Origin: Hymenobacter mellowenesis
GTDB taxonomy: Bacteria; Bacteroidota; Bacteroidia; Cytophagales; Hymenobacteraceae
Length of the DNA: 64,000 bases
NCBI RefSeq assembly: GCF_030581005.1
Contig: NZ_JAUQSX010000002.1
Span: 496,001 to 560,000 of the forward strand
Direction: 5' to 3'
Shown here in pieces: positions 44,353 to 52,161 of the stretch (its first letter is position 1; the number at the start of each line of letters is the position of its first letter). The notes under the pieces were generated by a model, which worked only from the letters and a program-made list of their open reading frames with translations, was not told the origin of the DNA and searched no databases. A program made the position numbers and the translations under genes.

Positions 44353-44808
44353 ATGAGAATCTATAAATTGCTGCTGCCTGTATTGGGACTTGTTTTGATA
44401 GGGGTTGATGCAAAGGCACAACAGAAGTTAATAGTTGCTAAGAAAACAAAGCCTATTTCAACTCCTAATTTTGTTGTATTGCCTTATTACGCCTCTGATT
44501 CGGATATTACCGGCTTTGAAAAGGAAGCGAAACCTGCACCCCTTAATAATGAAGAATTAAGTAAAGTAGAGATGGTTTTAATTCGTGCCGCTCAAGAAAA
44601 TAAATTGAAGGTATATAAACGACAATACGTTTGCGTTATTGACCAGCACGGAGACAAACTCGTATGGGTGAATTGCTTCTGTCATGCATTCAACGATTGG
44701 AGAAACAGCATCCAAATGGTCATGGATGGAGGAGACTGTTTTTATAGCTTAATTATTAATTTAAGTACTGGCAAGTATACCGGCTTAATAGTTAACGGGG
44801 AGGCATAG
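44353..44808 (+). CDS. Secreted protein of unknown function, AT-rich
   Basis: 151 residues from the ATG at 44353 (MRIYKLLLPVLGLVLIGVDA, a signal peptide ending AKA-Q). The mature part includes YVCVIDQHGDKLVWVNCFCH and ends YSLIINLSTGKYTGLIVNGE, a pattern of short beta-rich secreted proteins in Bacteroidota. No catalytic motif is seen. Base composition is far more AT-rich than the neighbours, as for the islet at 39.9-40.8 kb. Its stop abuts the convergent thioesterase stop with no gap. Confidence 0.7.
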   Translation: MRIYKLLLPVLGLVLIGVDAKAQQKLIVAKKTKPISTPNFVVLPYYASDSDITGFEKEAKPAPLNNEELSKVEMVLIRAAQENKLKVYKRQYVCVIDQHGDKLVWVNCFCHAFNDWRNSIQMVMDGGDCFYSLIINLSTGKYTGLIVNGEA

Positions 44809-45237
44809 CTAACTTGGCCGTAGCCAACTCACCATCTCCGCCGTCACGCGCACCGGCCGGCCGCTCTTGGGGTCGAGCAGCACCCAGGTCGTTTCCGCCT
44901 CGCACAGCAGCACGCCATCGGCGGCGCGGGTAAGACGGGTGTAGCGTAGCGACGTGGCCCCGCTGGTTTTGCCTACCCAGGTGCTGGCCCGCAGCGTCTC
45001 GCCCGCAAAGGCCGATTGCAGGTAGCGAATCCGGTGCTCGCGCACCACCCAGATAATCTGGTCGCGCAGCTCAGCCGGGCAGATGCTGAGCCAGTGCGCG
45101 CCCGCCACGTCCTGCACCCAACGCACGTATTCCACGTTATTGGCGTGGCCCAGCGCATCAATGGCGCTGGCCGGAACTTGAAAATCGTGCGAAAAAGCAT
45201 GGGCGGGCGCGTCGGGCATGGGGGAGGCGGTGTGCAT
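44809..45237 (-). CDS. Acyl-CoA thioesterase (4HBT hot-dog fold)
   Basis: 142 residues from the ATG at 45237 (MHTASPMPDAPAHAFSHDFQ); 45219 is also possible. The catalytic segment AIDALGHANNVEYVRWVQD has the Asp, Gly-His and Asn-x-x-Tyr pattern of YbgC/4-hydroxybenzoyl-CoA thioesterases. RIRYLQSAFAGETLRASTWV and SLRYTRLTRAADGVLLCEAETTWVLLD complete the hot-dog fold. It probably hydrolyses short or branched acyl-CoA esters. Its stop codon directly adjoins that of the plus-strand gene. Confidence 0.9.
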   Translation of the reverse strand: MHTASPMPDAPAHAFSHDFQVPASAIDALGHANNVEYVRWVQDVAGAHWLSICPAELRDQIIWVVREHRIRYLQSAFAGETLRASTWVGKTSGATSLRYTRLTRAADGVLLCEAETTWVLLDPKSGRPVRVTAEMVSWLRPS

Positions 45238-45259
45238 AATTAAGAAAGCCAGGCACAAA

Positions 45260-45361
45260 AGAACGTCATGCTGAGCGCAGCCGAAGCATCTCGCTTGCGT
45301 CGTTGAACGATTGAGTTACCACTACAAGCGAGATGCTTCGGCTGCGCTCAGCATGACGTGC
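45260..45361. repeat. Palindromic repeat, family A copy 6
   Basis: GAACGTCATGCTGAGCGCAG and its reverse complement with GAAGCATCTCGCTTG arms; lies upstream of the cold-shock promoter. Confidence 0.92.
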
Positions 45362-45421
45362 TGTTTATGATATGTGCTGTTGTGGGCACCATCAGCGTCC
45401 ATCGAAAAAAATATCTATCGA

Positions 45422-45452
45422 CTTGGTCATTTGGAATTTCTGCCTATCTTTG
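45422..45452 (+). promoter_or_regulatory. Promoter of the cold-shock gene
   Basis: CTTG (45422-45425), a 19-bp spacer, and TATCTTTG (45445-45452), an exact -7 match. A leader of about 55-60 nt follows before the ATG at 45517. Confidence 0.7.
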
Positions 45453-45516
45453 ACGCAACCTAAGACATCAAGCCACGGTGGCCCAAACGCTTAGGGAAAC
45501 TCCACAACCAACCACC

Positions 45517-45711
45517 ATGCCCACCGGAACGGTAAAATTCTTTAATGACACCAAAGGCTTTGGTTTCATCAAAAACGACGAAACTGGCGAAGACATCTTC
45601 GTTCACATCAGCGACCTCCAAGTTAGCTCGATTCGCGAAAACGACAAAGTTCAATACGAAGTAGCTCAGGGCAAAAAAGGCCCGAACGCCGTAAAAGTAT
45701 CGCTGGTTTAA
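45517..45711 (+). CDS. Cold-shock-domain protein
   Basis: 64 residues. The whole protein is one OB-fold cold-shock domain: TGTVKFFNDTKGFGFIKND contains both RNP1 (KGFGFI) and, further on, RNP2 (DIFVHIS), followed by VQYEVAQGKKGPNAVKV. The ATG at 45517 gives the canonical start, MPTGTVKFF. It binds single-stranded RNA or DNA and acts as an RNA chaperone in cold or growth transitions. A strong promoter and its own terminator make it a single-gene unit, placed just before a DEAD-box helicase, a functional partner in cold adaptation. Confidence 0.97.
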   Translation: MPTGTVKFFNDTKGFGFIKNDETGEDIFVHISDLQVSSIRENDKVQYEVAQGKKGPNAVKVSLV

Positions 45712-45737
45712 TTCAGCCGCAGCTTTGCAACCCTAAG

Positions 45738-45766
45738 AAAGCCCGCCTATGGCGGGCTTTTTTTTG
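45738..45766 (+). terminator. Terminator of the cold-shock gene
   Basis: AAAGCCCGCC, TAT loop, GGCGGGCTTT followed by more Ts. Confidence 0.93.
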
Positions 45767-45808
45767 TGCCGTGTGGGGATGCCTGAACAATACAAGAACG
45801 AAAACAGC

Positions 45809-45921
45809 ACGTCATGCTGAGCGCAGCCGAAGCATCTCGCGTGTGGTAGTAACTCAATCGTCAAACGATTATGATTAGTGGTCGCACGCGAGATGCTTCG
45901 GCTGCGCTCAGCATGACGTTC
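45809..45921. repeat. Palindromic repeat, family A copy 7
   Basis: ACGTCATGCTGAGCGCAGCC and its reverse complement, with GAAGCATCTCGCGTG arms around a spacer with GTAGTAACTCAATCGTC. It lies between the cold-shock and DEAD-box genes. Confidence 0.92.
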
Positions 45922-45969
45922 TTTTAAAATCATGTTCTCCACCCATTAGCTTTTCCAAAATAAAAATCC

Positions 45970-46157
45970 TACCTTTGCACCCGCATTTGAGGACGGCCCA
46001 AGTCCGCGCAAGCCTGAGAGAGGCGCTAACGCATTGGCCGCGTAGTTTTTTGGTTGTTTTTTCCCACCTGATTGTGACAAGGTAGTAGGAGGGAAAACGT
46101 CGCTGAGTACGGCTGTTTTCAGAGCTAAGTCTCTTTTCCCCCTTATCAACTCCACTC
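45970..46157 (+). promoter_or_regulatory. Promoter and long 5' leader of the DEAD-box helicase gene
   Basis: TACCTTTG at 45970-45977 is an exact -7 element. Transcription from it gives a leader of roughly 170 nt, unusually long here. The leader includes a purine-rich run (GTAGTAGGAGGGAAAACG near 46083) and T-tracts near 46047. Long leaders on DEAD-box helicase mRNAs often mediate cold or autoregulatory control; no known RNA element is recognised. Confidence 0.5.
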
Positions 46158-48170
46158 ATGGAAGCTGAAAAAATTGTGGTTCGCTTTGACGAACTGAACC
46201 TCTCCGAGGAAGTACAACGCGCCATCACCGAGATGGGCTACGAGGAAGCCTCGGCCATCCAGTCGGCCGCCATTCCCGTGCTGCTCGCCGGCAAAGACGT
46301 TATCGGCCAGGCCCAGACGGGTACCGGCAAAACGGCTGCCTTCTCCATTCCCGCCATCGACAACATTGATACCGAGAGCAAGGACGTGCAGGTATTGGTG
46401 CTCTGCCCCACCCGCGAGCTCGCGGTGCAGGTTTCGGGCGAAATCCAGAAGCTGGGCAAATACAAGCGTGGCCTGATGGTGGTGCCCATTTATGGTGGTA
46501 GTCCTTATGACCGTCAGCTCCGCGCCCTGGAGCGCGGCGTGCAGATTGTGATTGGCACGCCCGGCCGGGTGATGGACCACATCGAGCGCGGCACCCTGCG
46601 CCTCGACAAAACCACCAAGATTATTCTGGATGAAGCCGACGAGATGCTCGACATGGGCTTCCGCGACGACATCGAGTTCATTCTGAGCAAGATGCCCGAG
46701 CAGCGCCAGACGGTGTTCTTCTCGGCCACGATGAGCAAGCCCATCATGGAGCTCACCAAAAAATATCAGCGCGAGCCGCAGATTGTGAAGGTGAACCACC
46801 AGACCATGACGGTGACCAACATCGAGCAGAGCTACTACGAGGTGCGCGGCCCCCAGAAAAAGGACGTGCTGACCCGTTTGCTCGACATGTTCAACCTGAA
46901 GTCGACCATCGTTTTCGCCAACACCAAGCGCATGGTGGACGAAATCGTGGCCGACCTGCAAGCCAAAGGCTACTTCGCCGAAGGTCTGCACGGCGACATG
47001 GGCCAGCAGCAGCGCCAGAACACGCTCGATAAATTCCGCAAAGGCACGCTGGAAGTGCTGGTAGCCACCGACGTAGCCGCCCGCGGCATCGACGTGGACA
47101 ATGTGGAAGCCGTCGTGAACTACGACCTGCCCGCCGACGAAGAATACTACGTGCACCGCATCGGCCGCACGGGCCGCGCCGGCAAGAGCGGCAAGGCCTT
47201 CACCTTCGTGAGCGGCCGCGACATCTATAAGCTGCGCGACATCATGCGCTTCACCAAGGCCCAGATTAAGCTGGAGCAGGTGCCGTCGTTTGCCGATGTA
47301 TCGGAAGTGAAAACCACGCTGTTCCTGAACCAGATTAAAGAAATCGTGGAGAAGGGCAACCTGGAGAAATACGTGGGCCGCGTGCAGCGCCTGCTCGACC
47401 AGGGTGACGAAATCACCTCGCTCGACATTGCCGCCGCGCTGCTAAAAATGACCATGAAGGAGGACAAGAGCGCGCAGCAGAGCCTCGACGCCAGCAAGGC
47501 AGCCGGCCAGGCCCGCCCCGGCTACACCCGCCTGTTCGTGACCATGGGCAAGAAAGACCGGATTCACCCCCGCGACATCGTGGATTTGATTTCGGAATCG
47601 AGCAACCTGACCGGTGCCAAAGTGGGCGACATCGCCCTCTACGACAAGTTCAGCTTCGTGGAAGTACCGTCGGAATTTGCCGACGAGATTGTGAGCAAGC
47701 TGGGCCGCACCAGCATCCAGGGCACGCCGGTTAGCTTCAGCATCGCTACGCCGGTGCAGGACGCGGCGGCCAAGGAAGAAGGCTTTAACCGCATGGGCGG
47801 TGGCGGCCCGGGCGGCTTCGGCGGCGACCGGGAGCGTCGTCCGTTCAACGGCGGTGAGCGCCGTGAGGGCGGCTACGGTGGCGGCTACAAAGGCGGCAAC
47901 CGCGGCGGTGGCAGCTTCGGCGGCGGCGAGCGTCGTGAGGGTGGCTACGGCGGCGGTTACAAAGGCAACCGCGACGGTGGCAGCAGCTACGGCAATCGCC
48001 CCAGCTACGGCGACCGTCGTGAAGGCGGCACCGGCAAGTCGGGCTACGGCAACCGCCCCAGCTACGGCGACAAGCCCAGCTATGGCAACAAGCCGAGCTA
48101 CGGCACGCCCCGCGAGTACGACACGCGCCCCGCACCCCGTGCGCCCCGCAACGAGAGCTTCGACGAATAG
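46158..48170 (+). CDS. deaD: DEAD-box ATP-dependent RNA helicase with Gly/Arg-rich tail
   Basis: 670 residues. It unwinds structured RNA, probably in ribosome assembly or mRNA turnover. It has the Q motif (FDELNLSEEVQRAI...), AQTGTGKTAAF, PTRELAVQ, ILDEADEMLDMGF, FFSATMS, VATDVAARGIDV and HRIGRTGRAG. Residues ~455-530 (YTRLFVTMGKKDRIHPRDIVD) form a DbpA-type RNA-binding domain as in DeaD/CsdA. The last ~130 residues are low-complexity Gly/Arg/Tyr/Ser repeats (RREGGYGGGYKG, PSYGDK), typical of RNA-binding, condensate-forming tails. Confidence 0.96.
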   Translation: MEAEKIVVRFDELNLSEEVQRAITEMGYEEASAIQSAAIPVLLAGKDVIGQAQTGTGKTAAFSIPAIDNIDTESKDVQVLVLCPTRELAVQVSGEIQKLGKYKRGLMVVPIYGGSPYDRQLRALERGVQIVIGTPGRVMDHIERGTLRLDKTTKIILDEADEMLDMGFRDDIEFILSKMPEQRQTVFFSATMSKPIMELTKKYQREPQIVKVNHQTMTVTNIEQSYYEVRGPQKKDVLTRLLDMFNLKSTIVFANTKRMVDEIVADLQAKGYFAEGLHGDMGQQQRQNTLDKFRKGTLEVLVATDVAARGIDVDNVEAVVNYDLPADEEYYVHRIGRTGRAGKSGKAFTFVSGRDIYKLRDIMRFTKAQIKLEQVPSFADVSEVKTTLFLNQIKEIVEKGNLEKYVGRVQRLLDQGDEITSLDIAAALLKMTMKEDKSAQQSLDASKAAGQARPGYTRLFVTMGKKDRIHPRDIVDLISESSNLTGAKVGDIALYDKFSFVEVPSEFADEIVSKLGRTSIQGTPVSFSIATPVQDAAAKEEGFNRMGGGGPGGFGGDRERRPFNGGERREGGYGGGYKGGNRGGGSFGGGERREGGYGGGYKGNRDGGSSYGNRPSYGDRREGGTGKSGYGNRPSYGDKPSYGNKPSYGTPREYDTRPAPRAPRNESFDE

Positions 48171-48240
48171 GCTATTCGTGAATGAACTGGATTAACCAGC
48201 TGTGACGATATAAGTGTTTATTAAGAAGAAGGTTAGAAGA

Positions 48241-48271
48241 CAAAAAAGCCGCTCATTGAGCGGCTTTTTTG
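48241..48271 (+). terminator. Bidirectional terminator
   Basis: CAAAAAAGCCGCTC, ATT loop, GAGCGGCTTTTTTG: a perfect 14-bp stem with A and T tracts, between the convergent helicase and PA2169-family genes. Confidence 0.93.
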
Positions 48272-48301
48272 TTGGGCTTTAAGCAAGGATGTTGCTGCAA
48301 A

Positions 48302-48760
48302 CTACTTCGACGAATCGCGCAGAGCTTTGATTTTGTCGTGGCCTTCTACTACGCCCTGATACTGCTTTTCGATAACTGATTTCAGGCCGGCGGGCAGGCC
48401 TTCGGCTTTCAGCGCGGTTTGGTAGGCTTTCTTGGCATAGTCTTCGCCGCGCTCGCACTCGGCGAGGATGCTGTGACGGTCTTTGCCGGTTACGGCCGAT
48501 TTCAGGTCAATCCAGGCGCGGTGCACGGCACCGGTGATGGAGCCCTGGGCGCCTTCGTTGGTGTCGGGCTTGAGGTCCAGCTTGAACATCTGGTCCTCGA
48601 TTTCATTGAGGTAGCTCGAACGCTGGGCGGCGAAATGCTTGAAGGTGTCTTTCAGGTCGGCGTCTTGTACGTCAACCATGGCTTCGGCGTAGCCTTTCTG
48701 GCCGTCTTTGAGGGTTTCAACCAGTTCGTTGAGCAGGGCTTGGGTGGCTTTGGCTTCCAT
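48302..48760 (-). CDS. PA2169-family four-helix-bundle protein (DUF2383)
   Basis: 152 residues, all helical. It has the family pattern: LNELVETLKDGQKGYAEAMVDVQD, FKHFAAQRSSYLNEIEDQ, GSITGAVHRAWIDLKSAVTG and ILAECERGEDYAKKAYQTAL. These ferritin-like small proteins are common in Bacteroidota and often stress-induced. Glu and His residues on the helices could bind metal, but no activity is established. It is a single-gene unit with a shared terminator downstream. Confidence 0.9.
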   Translation of the reverse strand: MEAKATQALLNELVETLKDGQKGYAEAMVDVQDADLKDTFKHFAAQRSSYLNEIEDQMFKLDLKPDTNEGAQGSITGAVHRAWIDLKSAVTGKDRHSILAECERGEDYAKKAYQTALKAEGLPAGLKSVIEKQYQGVVEGHDKIKALRDSSK

Positions 48761-48821
48761 GTGGAAAGAGTATTTTGAGGTGAAAGATTATGCCTCGTTT
48801 ACTCTCTGTCGGCGCGGAAGG

Positions 48822-50096
48822 TTACACGGTCACTGCCGATGATTCCGCCATGGCCCGACCGGCCAGATAGCCAGTCGTCCAGGCCGCCTGGAAGTTGAAG
48901 CCGCCGGTGATGCCGTCAATATCCAGCACTTCGCCGGCGAAGTACAGGCCGGGCACGCGGCGGCTCTGCATGGTTTTGAGGTCGATTTCGGCGAGTGATA
49001 CCCCGCCGCAGGTCACAAATTCTTCCTTATAAGTGGTTTTGCCGCGCACGGCCAGGGGCGAGCGGAGCAGCAGTTCCAGCAGGCGGTTTTGCGCTTTGGC
49101 GGGTACGTCGCTCCACCGCAGCTCGGGGCCAATGCCCGCTTGCTCGGTCAGATTGCGCCAGAGGCGTTGGGGCAGGCCAAACTGCGGGTTGGCGGCCACG
49201 GTTTTCCTGCCGTTTTCCTGCCGGAACTGTTGTAGCCAGGGCCGCAGGGTTTCTTCGGTAAACGTAGGAATCCAGTTAATCAGGGCGGTGCCGACGTAGC
49301 CCAGCTCGCTCAGGCGACGGGCGCCCCAGGCCGAGAGTTTGAGTACGGCCGGGCCGCTCACGCCCCAGTGGGTGACCAGGAGCGGGCCTTCGTATTGCAG
49401 CTTTTCGCCGGCAAGTACCACGCGAGCTTGCGGTACGCTCACACCCATGAGCTCGCTCAGGGGCGAGTTGGGCACGTTGAAGGTGAAGAGTGATGGGACC
49501 GGCTCGGCAATGGTGTGGCCCAAGGCGCGAAGCCAGTCGTAATTGGCGCTTTTGGGGTTGCCGCCGGTGGCAATCAGCAGGCGGCTCACTTGTAAGGTCT
49601 GGTTGAGCTTGGTGGCACCGCTGCCACTAAGTTTCAAAGAGAAGCTGCCAGTGGGCAAGGGCTGAATCTCATCCACGCTCACATTGGTAATGATGCGGAC
49701 GCCGGCCTGACGGGCCGCTTCTTCCAGCGCCCGCGCAATGGTTTCGCTGGAATCGGTGGAGGGGAACATCCGGCCATCGGCTTCCATCTTGAGCGCCACG
49801 CCGCGTTTAGCAAACCAGGCAATGGTTTCGGCCACCCCAAATTGCTGAAATGCCGACTTCAACTGCTTGCTGCCGCGCGGATAGTGCGCTACCAGCTGCG
49901 CAGCCGACTCGCAGGCGTGGGTCACGTTGCAGCGCCCGCCGCCCGAGATGCGGACTTTGCTAAGCAGCTTCCCCGTTTTTTCCAGCAAAACCACTTGCAA
50001 GCTGGGGTTGGCTTCGGCGCAGGCGATGGCGCCGAAAAAGCCGGCGGCACCGCCACCTAGCACGGCTACAAGAGGTCGGGACGCATCAATATTCAC
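48822..50096 (-). CDS. HI0933/BaiN-like FAD-dependent oxidoreductase
   Basis: 424 residues. The N-terminal dinucleotide-binding motif is VAVLGGGAAGFFGAIACAEA, followed by the family-specific SKVRISGGGRCNVTHAC. The C-terminal FAD motif is VPGLYFAGEVLDIDGITGGFNFQAAWTTGYLAGR. These match the HI0933/YhiN family, whose member BaiN acts on bile-acid intermediates and whose other substrates are unknown. The length is standard. No neighbouring gene points to a pathway. Confidence 0.93.
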   Translation of the reverse strand: MNIDASRPLVAVLGGGAAGFFGAIACAEANPSLQVVLLEKTGKLLSKVRISGGGRCNVTHACESAAQLVAHYPRGSKQLKSAFQQFGVAETIAWFAKRGVALKMEADGRMFPSTDSSETIARALEEAARQAGVRIITNVSVDEIQPLPTGSFSLKLSGSGATKLNQTLQVSRLLIATGGNPKSANYDWLRALGHTIAEPVPSLFTFNVPNSPLSELMGVSVPQARVVLAGEKLQYEGPLLVTHWGVSGPAVLKLSAWGARRLSELGYVGTALINWIPTFTEETLRPWLQQFRQENGRKTVAANPQFGLPQRLWRNLTEQAGIGPELRWSDVPAKAQNRLLELLLRSPLAVRGKTTYKEEFVTCGGVSLAEIDLKTMQSRRVPGLYFAGEVLDIDGITGGFNFQAAWTTGYLAGRAMAESSAVTV

Positions 50097-50133
50097 CCGG
50101 CAAAGGTACGGCCGCTATTGCGCAGTAGCCGGG

Positions 50134-51012
50134 CTAACAGTACGCCAACGCTCCCAGCACATCGTCGTGCTGGAATTGATAGGGCAGCAACGAACGCACT
50201 AGGCTGCTGTCAATGGTTTTGCCGCTGCCGTTGGTTTCCTGTTTAAATGTGGGCGGTTCCAACCTCAGGTATTGCGCGGCAGCTGGGTAAAAATCGCGCC
50301 GCAGTGGGTGTTCCTGGGCACAAACATTGAAGGTGTGACCCCACACGCGATGCTGAATGATGGCCGATAGCACGCCCACCACATCGGTGAGATGCACCAG
50401 GTTGACGGGAGCATTGCCTTGCGCCAACTCGCGGCGGCCGGCTAGGAAGCGGCCGGGCGCACGGTCGGGTCCAATTAGGCCGCCCAGGCGCACTACGGTG
50501 CTTTTCCACTGGCCGTAGCGCGGCACGAAGTGGCCTTCGGCGCGCAGCACGTCGGAGGCGGCATCTCGGGTGCTGATTGCGTCGGTTTCGCGCATGACGC
50601 GGGGCTCGTCGGGGTACACGCTGGTCGAACTGACGAACAAAACGTGGGGTGTGCCTGCTTTCGCTACGGCCCGGTGGACTGGGCGCAGCAGTGTGGGGTA
50701 GGCCCCCGCGGCGGCGGCGCGGGGCGGCACATTCAGCACCAGCACATCGGCGGCTTTCAGCAGACGCAGGAGCAGGGCCTCGGATGTGGTATCAAATTCG
50801 GAGCCCAATCGGAATAAATGCGGCTGGATACCAGCGGCTTCCATCCCAGCGATGTTTTCGGGCGTGGTGGTAGTGCCCAGCACCACATGGCCGGCGGCGG
50901 CCAACGAACGGGCTAGGGCCAGCCCCAGCCAACCACAACCCAACACTAATACGGTGGGGAATTCCGCTCCCGATGTTGTGCTCGCGGAGCCCCCGGAAAT
51001 GGAACTTGTCAT
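50134..51012 (-). CDS. NAD(P)-dependent epimerase/YeeZ-like SDR
   Basis: 292 residues from the ATG at 51012 (MTSSISGGSASTTSGAEFPT); the longer frame reaches into AT-rich promoter sequence. The Rossmann motif is VLGCGWLGLALARSLAAAGH, and VLFVSSTSVYPDEPRVMRE has the Ser and Tyr of the extended-SDR active site. GQWKSTVVRLGGLIGPDRAPG and PVNLVHLTDVVGVLSAII are typical of the YeeZ family. The YxxxK Lys is replaced by a YGQWKS-type sequence, as in that family. It lies 37 bp downstream of the HI0933-like gene's start side; substrate unknown. Confidence 0.85.
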   Translation of the reverse strand: MTSSISGGSASTTSGAEFPTVLVLGCGWLGLALARSLAAAGHVVLGTTTTPENIAGMEAAGIQPHLFRLGSEFDTTSEALLLRLLKAADVLVLNVPPRAAAAGAYPTLLRPVHRAVAKAGTPHVLFVSSTSVYPDEPRVMRETDAISTRDAASDVLRAEGHFVPRYGQWKSTVVRLGGLIGPDRAPGRFLAGRRELAQGNAPVNLVHLTDVVGVLSAIIQHRVWGHTFNVCAQEHPLRRDFYPAAAQYLRLEPPTFKQETNGSGKTIDSSLVRSLLPYQFQHDDVLGALAYC

Positions 51013-51134
51013 GTCAACCCAACAAAAAAATCGCCTTAATGGCACGAAGGTGCGAAAAAAATAACTAATACTATATTCGGCAACCAAAATAAGTTGCCTG
51101 ATGCAACGGCCGTGGCTTGATGGCCCGCCGCTAG

Positions 51135-51142
51135 TACCTTCG
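51135..51142 (+). promoter_or_regulatory. -7 element for the 51187 reductase gene
   Basis: TACCTTCG, one base from TAnnTTTG, 44 bp before the chosen start. Confidence 0.45.
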
Positions 51143-51186
51143 GGCGGCGGACTTTGCCGCGCTTCCCACCCTCATTCTGCTCCCGC

Positions 51187-52059
51187 ATGAATACTCCCTA
51201 CACCCAGCCCATGCTGCGCGACAACGCGCTGGCTGGCAAAAATATCATTGTAACCGGCGGCGGCACCGGCCTGGGCCGGGCCATGACCACCTACTTCCTA
51301 CAACTCGGCGCCAACGTCACCATCACAAGCCGCAAGCTGGATGTGCTGGAAAAAACCGCCGAAGAGCTCCGCCAGCAAACCGGCGGCAAGGTGCTGGCCA
51401 TTGCCTGCGACGTGCGCAAATACGACGAAGTGGAAGCCATGCTGGCGCGCACCATTCAGGAGTTTGGCGGCGTCGACATCCTGCTGAATAATGCCGCCGG
51501 CAACTTCATCAGCCCCACCGAGCGCCTGAGCCACAAGGCCTTCGATGTAATTGTCGACATCGTACTACGCGGCACCTACAACTGCACACTGGCTGTGGGC
51601 AAGCGTTGGATAGCCGACAAAAAGCCAGGCACCATCCTCAACATCGTTACCACTTATGCCTCCGTAGGCTCTGCGTATGTGGTGCCATCAGCAGCGGCGA
51701 AAGCAGGCGTGCTGGCCATCACCCGCTCGCTGGCGGTGGAGTGGGCCAAGTACGGTATCCGTTCCAACGCCATTGCGCCCGGTCCGTTCCCCACGGAAGG
51801 CGCCTGGAGCCGCCTGTTTCCCGAGCCGCTGGCCAGCAAGCTCGACCCGGCCGCCAGCGTACCGCTCAAGCGGGTGGGCCAGTTTCAGGAACTCGCTAAT
51901 CTGGCGGCTTATCTGGTGTCGGATTTTTCGGCTTACGTGAATGGCGAAGTCGTGACCATAGACGGCGGCGAGTGGCTAAATGGCGCCGGCGAATTCAATA
52001 AGCTCGAAATGCTGACGCCCGAAATGTGGGACCAAATAGAAAAAACAATGCGCCGCTAA
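51187..52059 (+). CDS. 2,4-dienoyl-CoA reductase-like SDR
   Basis: 290 residues from the ATG at 51187 (MNTPYTQPMLRDNALAGKNI). The cofactor motif is VTGGGTGLGRAMTTYFLQLG, and LLNNAAGNFISPTERLS and GSAYVVPSAAAKAGVLAITRSLAVEW follow. The YVVPSAAAK segment and the NFISPTE loop match the dienoyl-CoA reductase branch, in which the catalytic residues differ from the usual YxxxK. It probably reduces unsaturated acyl-CoAs in the breakdown of unsaturated fatty acids using NADPH. No other beta-oxidation genes adjoin it. Confidence 0.87.
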   Translation: MNTPYTQPMLRDNALAGKNIIVTGGGTGLGRAMTTYFLQLGANVTITSRKLDVLEKTAEELRQQTGGKVLAIACDVRKYDEVEAMLARTIQEFGGVDILLNNAAGNFISPTERLSHKAFDVIVDIVLRGTYNCTLAVGKRWIADKKPGTILNIVTTYASVGSAYVVPSAAAKAGVLAITRSLAVEWAKYGIRSNAIAPGPFPTEGAWSRLFPEPLASKLDPAASVPLKRVGQFQELANLAAYLVSDFSAYVNGEVVTIDGGEWLNGAGEFNKLEMLTPEMWDQIEKTMRR

Positions 52060-52063
52060 ACTG

Positions 52064-52158
52064 CATTGTCATCCTGAGCAAAGCGAAGGACCTTATCACG
52101 CCTTGAACCGGATATGTTCAGGCGTGATAAGGTCCTTCGCTTTGCTCAGGATGACAGT
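52064..52158. repeat. Palindromic repeat, family B
   Basis: A near-perfect 37-bp inverted repeat beginning TGTCATCCTGAGCAAAGCGA, with GGACCTTATCACGCC inside, around a 16-bp loop. It lies between the convergent reductase and DUF1571 genes. Confidence 0.95.
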
Positions 52159-52161
52159 GTG

